Below the pieces are notes generated by a model, which was given only the letters and a program-made list of their open reading frames with translations, made no database searches and was not told the DNA's origin. Shown in pieces: positions 63,477-64,000 of a stretch of DNA of 64,000 bases. Origin of the DNA: an uncultured Lactobacillus sp. (lineage in GTDB: Bacteria > Bacillota > Bacilli > Lactobacillales > Lactobacillaceae). Every line of letters starts with the position of its first letter. Position 1 is the first letter of the stretch. The DNA lies in contig CALNAJ010000020.1 of NCBI GenBank assembly GCA_937874695.1, positions 1 through 64,000 on the forward strand, written 5' to 3'. The position numbers and the translations under genes were made by a program.

Positions 63477-63772
63477 GCCAATCCCTCCTCGAATTAACCG
63501 GGCAACCTAGTCGTGAAATACCTAATCATCATGCCTCAACGCCACCCATGTAGACCGTCAGGATCAATGGCTGATGGGCCTCATTTTATAGGACCATCAT
63601 CGCCACCGATACTGCTTACGCTCCCCCGGATTCAGCGCCGTTAAGGCTAATAATTCGACTTTCAATTCTACACTTAATCCCCCTATAAATAAAGGAATGT
63701 GACTGCTTAATGTCGGCTAGTTCCGTCCAACTTTGTTATAATTGAGGAGATATTTTTTCGGGGGTGACAGTT

Positions 63773-64000
63773 ATGGACCAAGTTTCCTTATTAATTATTT
63801 TAACCGCCGCGTTAGTCACGCCGCTAGTTATGGCGAAATTCAAGCTCACCGTACTTCCGACCGCCGTGGTGGAAATCCTAGTCGGCATTATGCTGGGACC
63901 GAGTCTCTTCAATATCGTTCATACCAACGATACGTTAACTTTATTATCAAACACCGGGGTTATCTTCCTGATGTTTCTCAGTGGGATGGAGATTGACTTC
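63773..64000 (+). CDS. CPA2-family cation:proton antiporter, 5' part
   Basis: The first 76 residues of a membrane antiporter of the KefB/CPA2 type, cut by the window edge. After a first helix it reads PTAVVEILVGIMLGPSLFN and GVIFLMFLSGMEIDF, both typical of the family. The ATG has GGGGGTGA upstream and a TATAAT box at 63737-63742. The stretch 63477-63772 shows nothing else clear. Confidence 0.85.
   Translation, partial: MDQVSLLIILTAALVTPLVMAKFKLTVLPTAVVEILVGIMLGPSLFNIVHTNDTLTLLSNTGVIFLMFLSGMEIDF

Overview
The window reads as chromosomal DNA of a lactic acid bacterium of the family Lactobacillaceae (Levilactobacillus brevis-like, species not determined). The pointers are a KxYKxGKxW signal peptide paired with LPQTN sorting signals, a C69 dipeptidase and PepN aminopeptidase of lactobacillar type, a T-box serS, a lysine-riboswitch permease, an arabinose isomerase pathway under an AraR/GntR regulator, and the tRNA and aminoacyl-tRNA gene types. 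Nothing looks like a prophage or an intact insertion sequence.

Layout. 1-0.4 kb: minus-strand tRNA operon (Val, Leu, truncated Thr) with its promoter. 0.8-9.5 kb: serS, deoxynucleoside kinase, lysine permease behind an L-box, an acetyltransferase, an esterase, a PAP2 phosphatase and a two-gene ThrE-type exporter. 10-18 kb: a CDF metal exporter with a DtxR/MntR-type regulator, an acetyltransferase, a divergent MerR / DHA2 drug transporter / DUF4811 unit, and azlCD. 18-24 kb: PyrR-attenuated uracil permease, a pseudouridine synthase / DUF1003 cluster ending in a 36-residue membrane peptide, and a GcvH-like protein without its lipoyl lysine. 24-34.4 kb: arabinose locus (transporter, acetyltransferase, araA, araD, araB, araE, araR, second acetyltransferase) with paired 15-bp operators that I infer to be AraR sites. 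34.5-49.7 kb: UvrA-like ATPase, recQ, OhrR-like regulator with a disulfide-less flavoprotein, a DinJ-YafQ type toxin-antitoxin pair between two copies of the same terminator, a potassium channel, dipeptidase, a membrane-anchored papain-like protein, pepN and an orphan Mrr-type nuclease. 49.8-57 kb: two tandem paralogous giant cell-wall proteins. 57-64 kb: guaA, acetyltransferase, coaA, helD-type helicase and the start of a cation:proton antiporter.

The most unusual feature is a dispersed family of seven intergenic elements (R1-R7, 210-231 nt, about one per 9 kb, both strands). All can be drawn as one fold: a closing stem P1 whose sequence differs in every copy, a second stem P2, a third stem P3 and then three hairpins H1-H3. 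P1, P2, H1, H2 and H3 change sequence between copies while keeping complementarity, which is the signature of a conserved RNA (or single-stranded DNA) structure. I do not recognise the family; whether it is already catalogued needs a covariance-model search.
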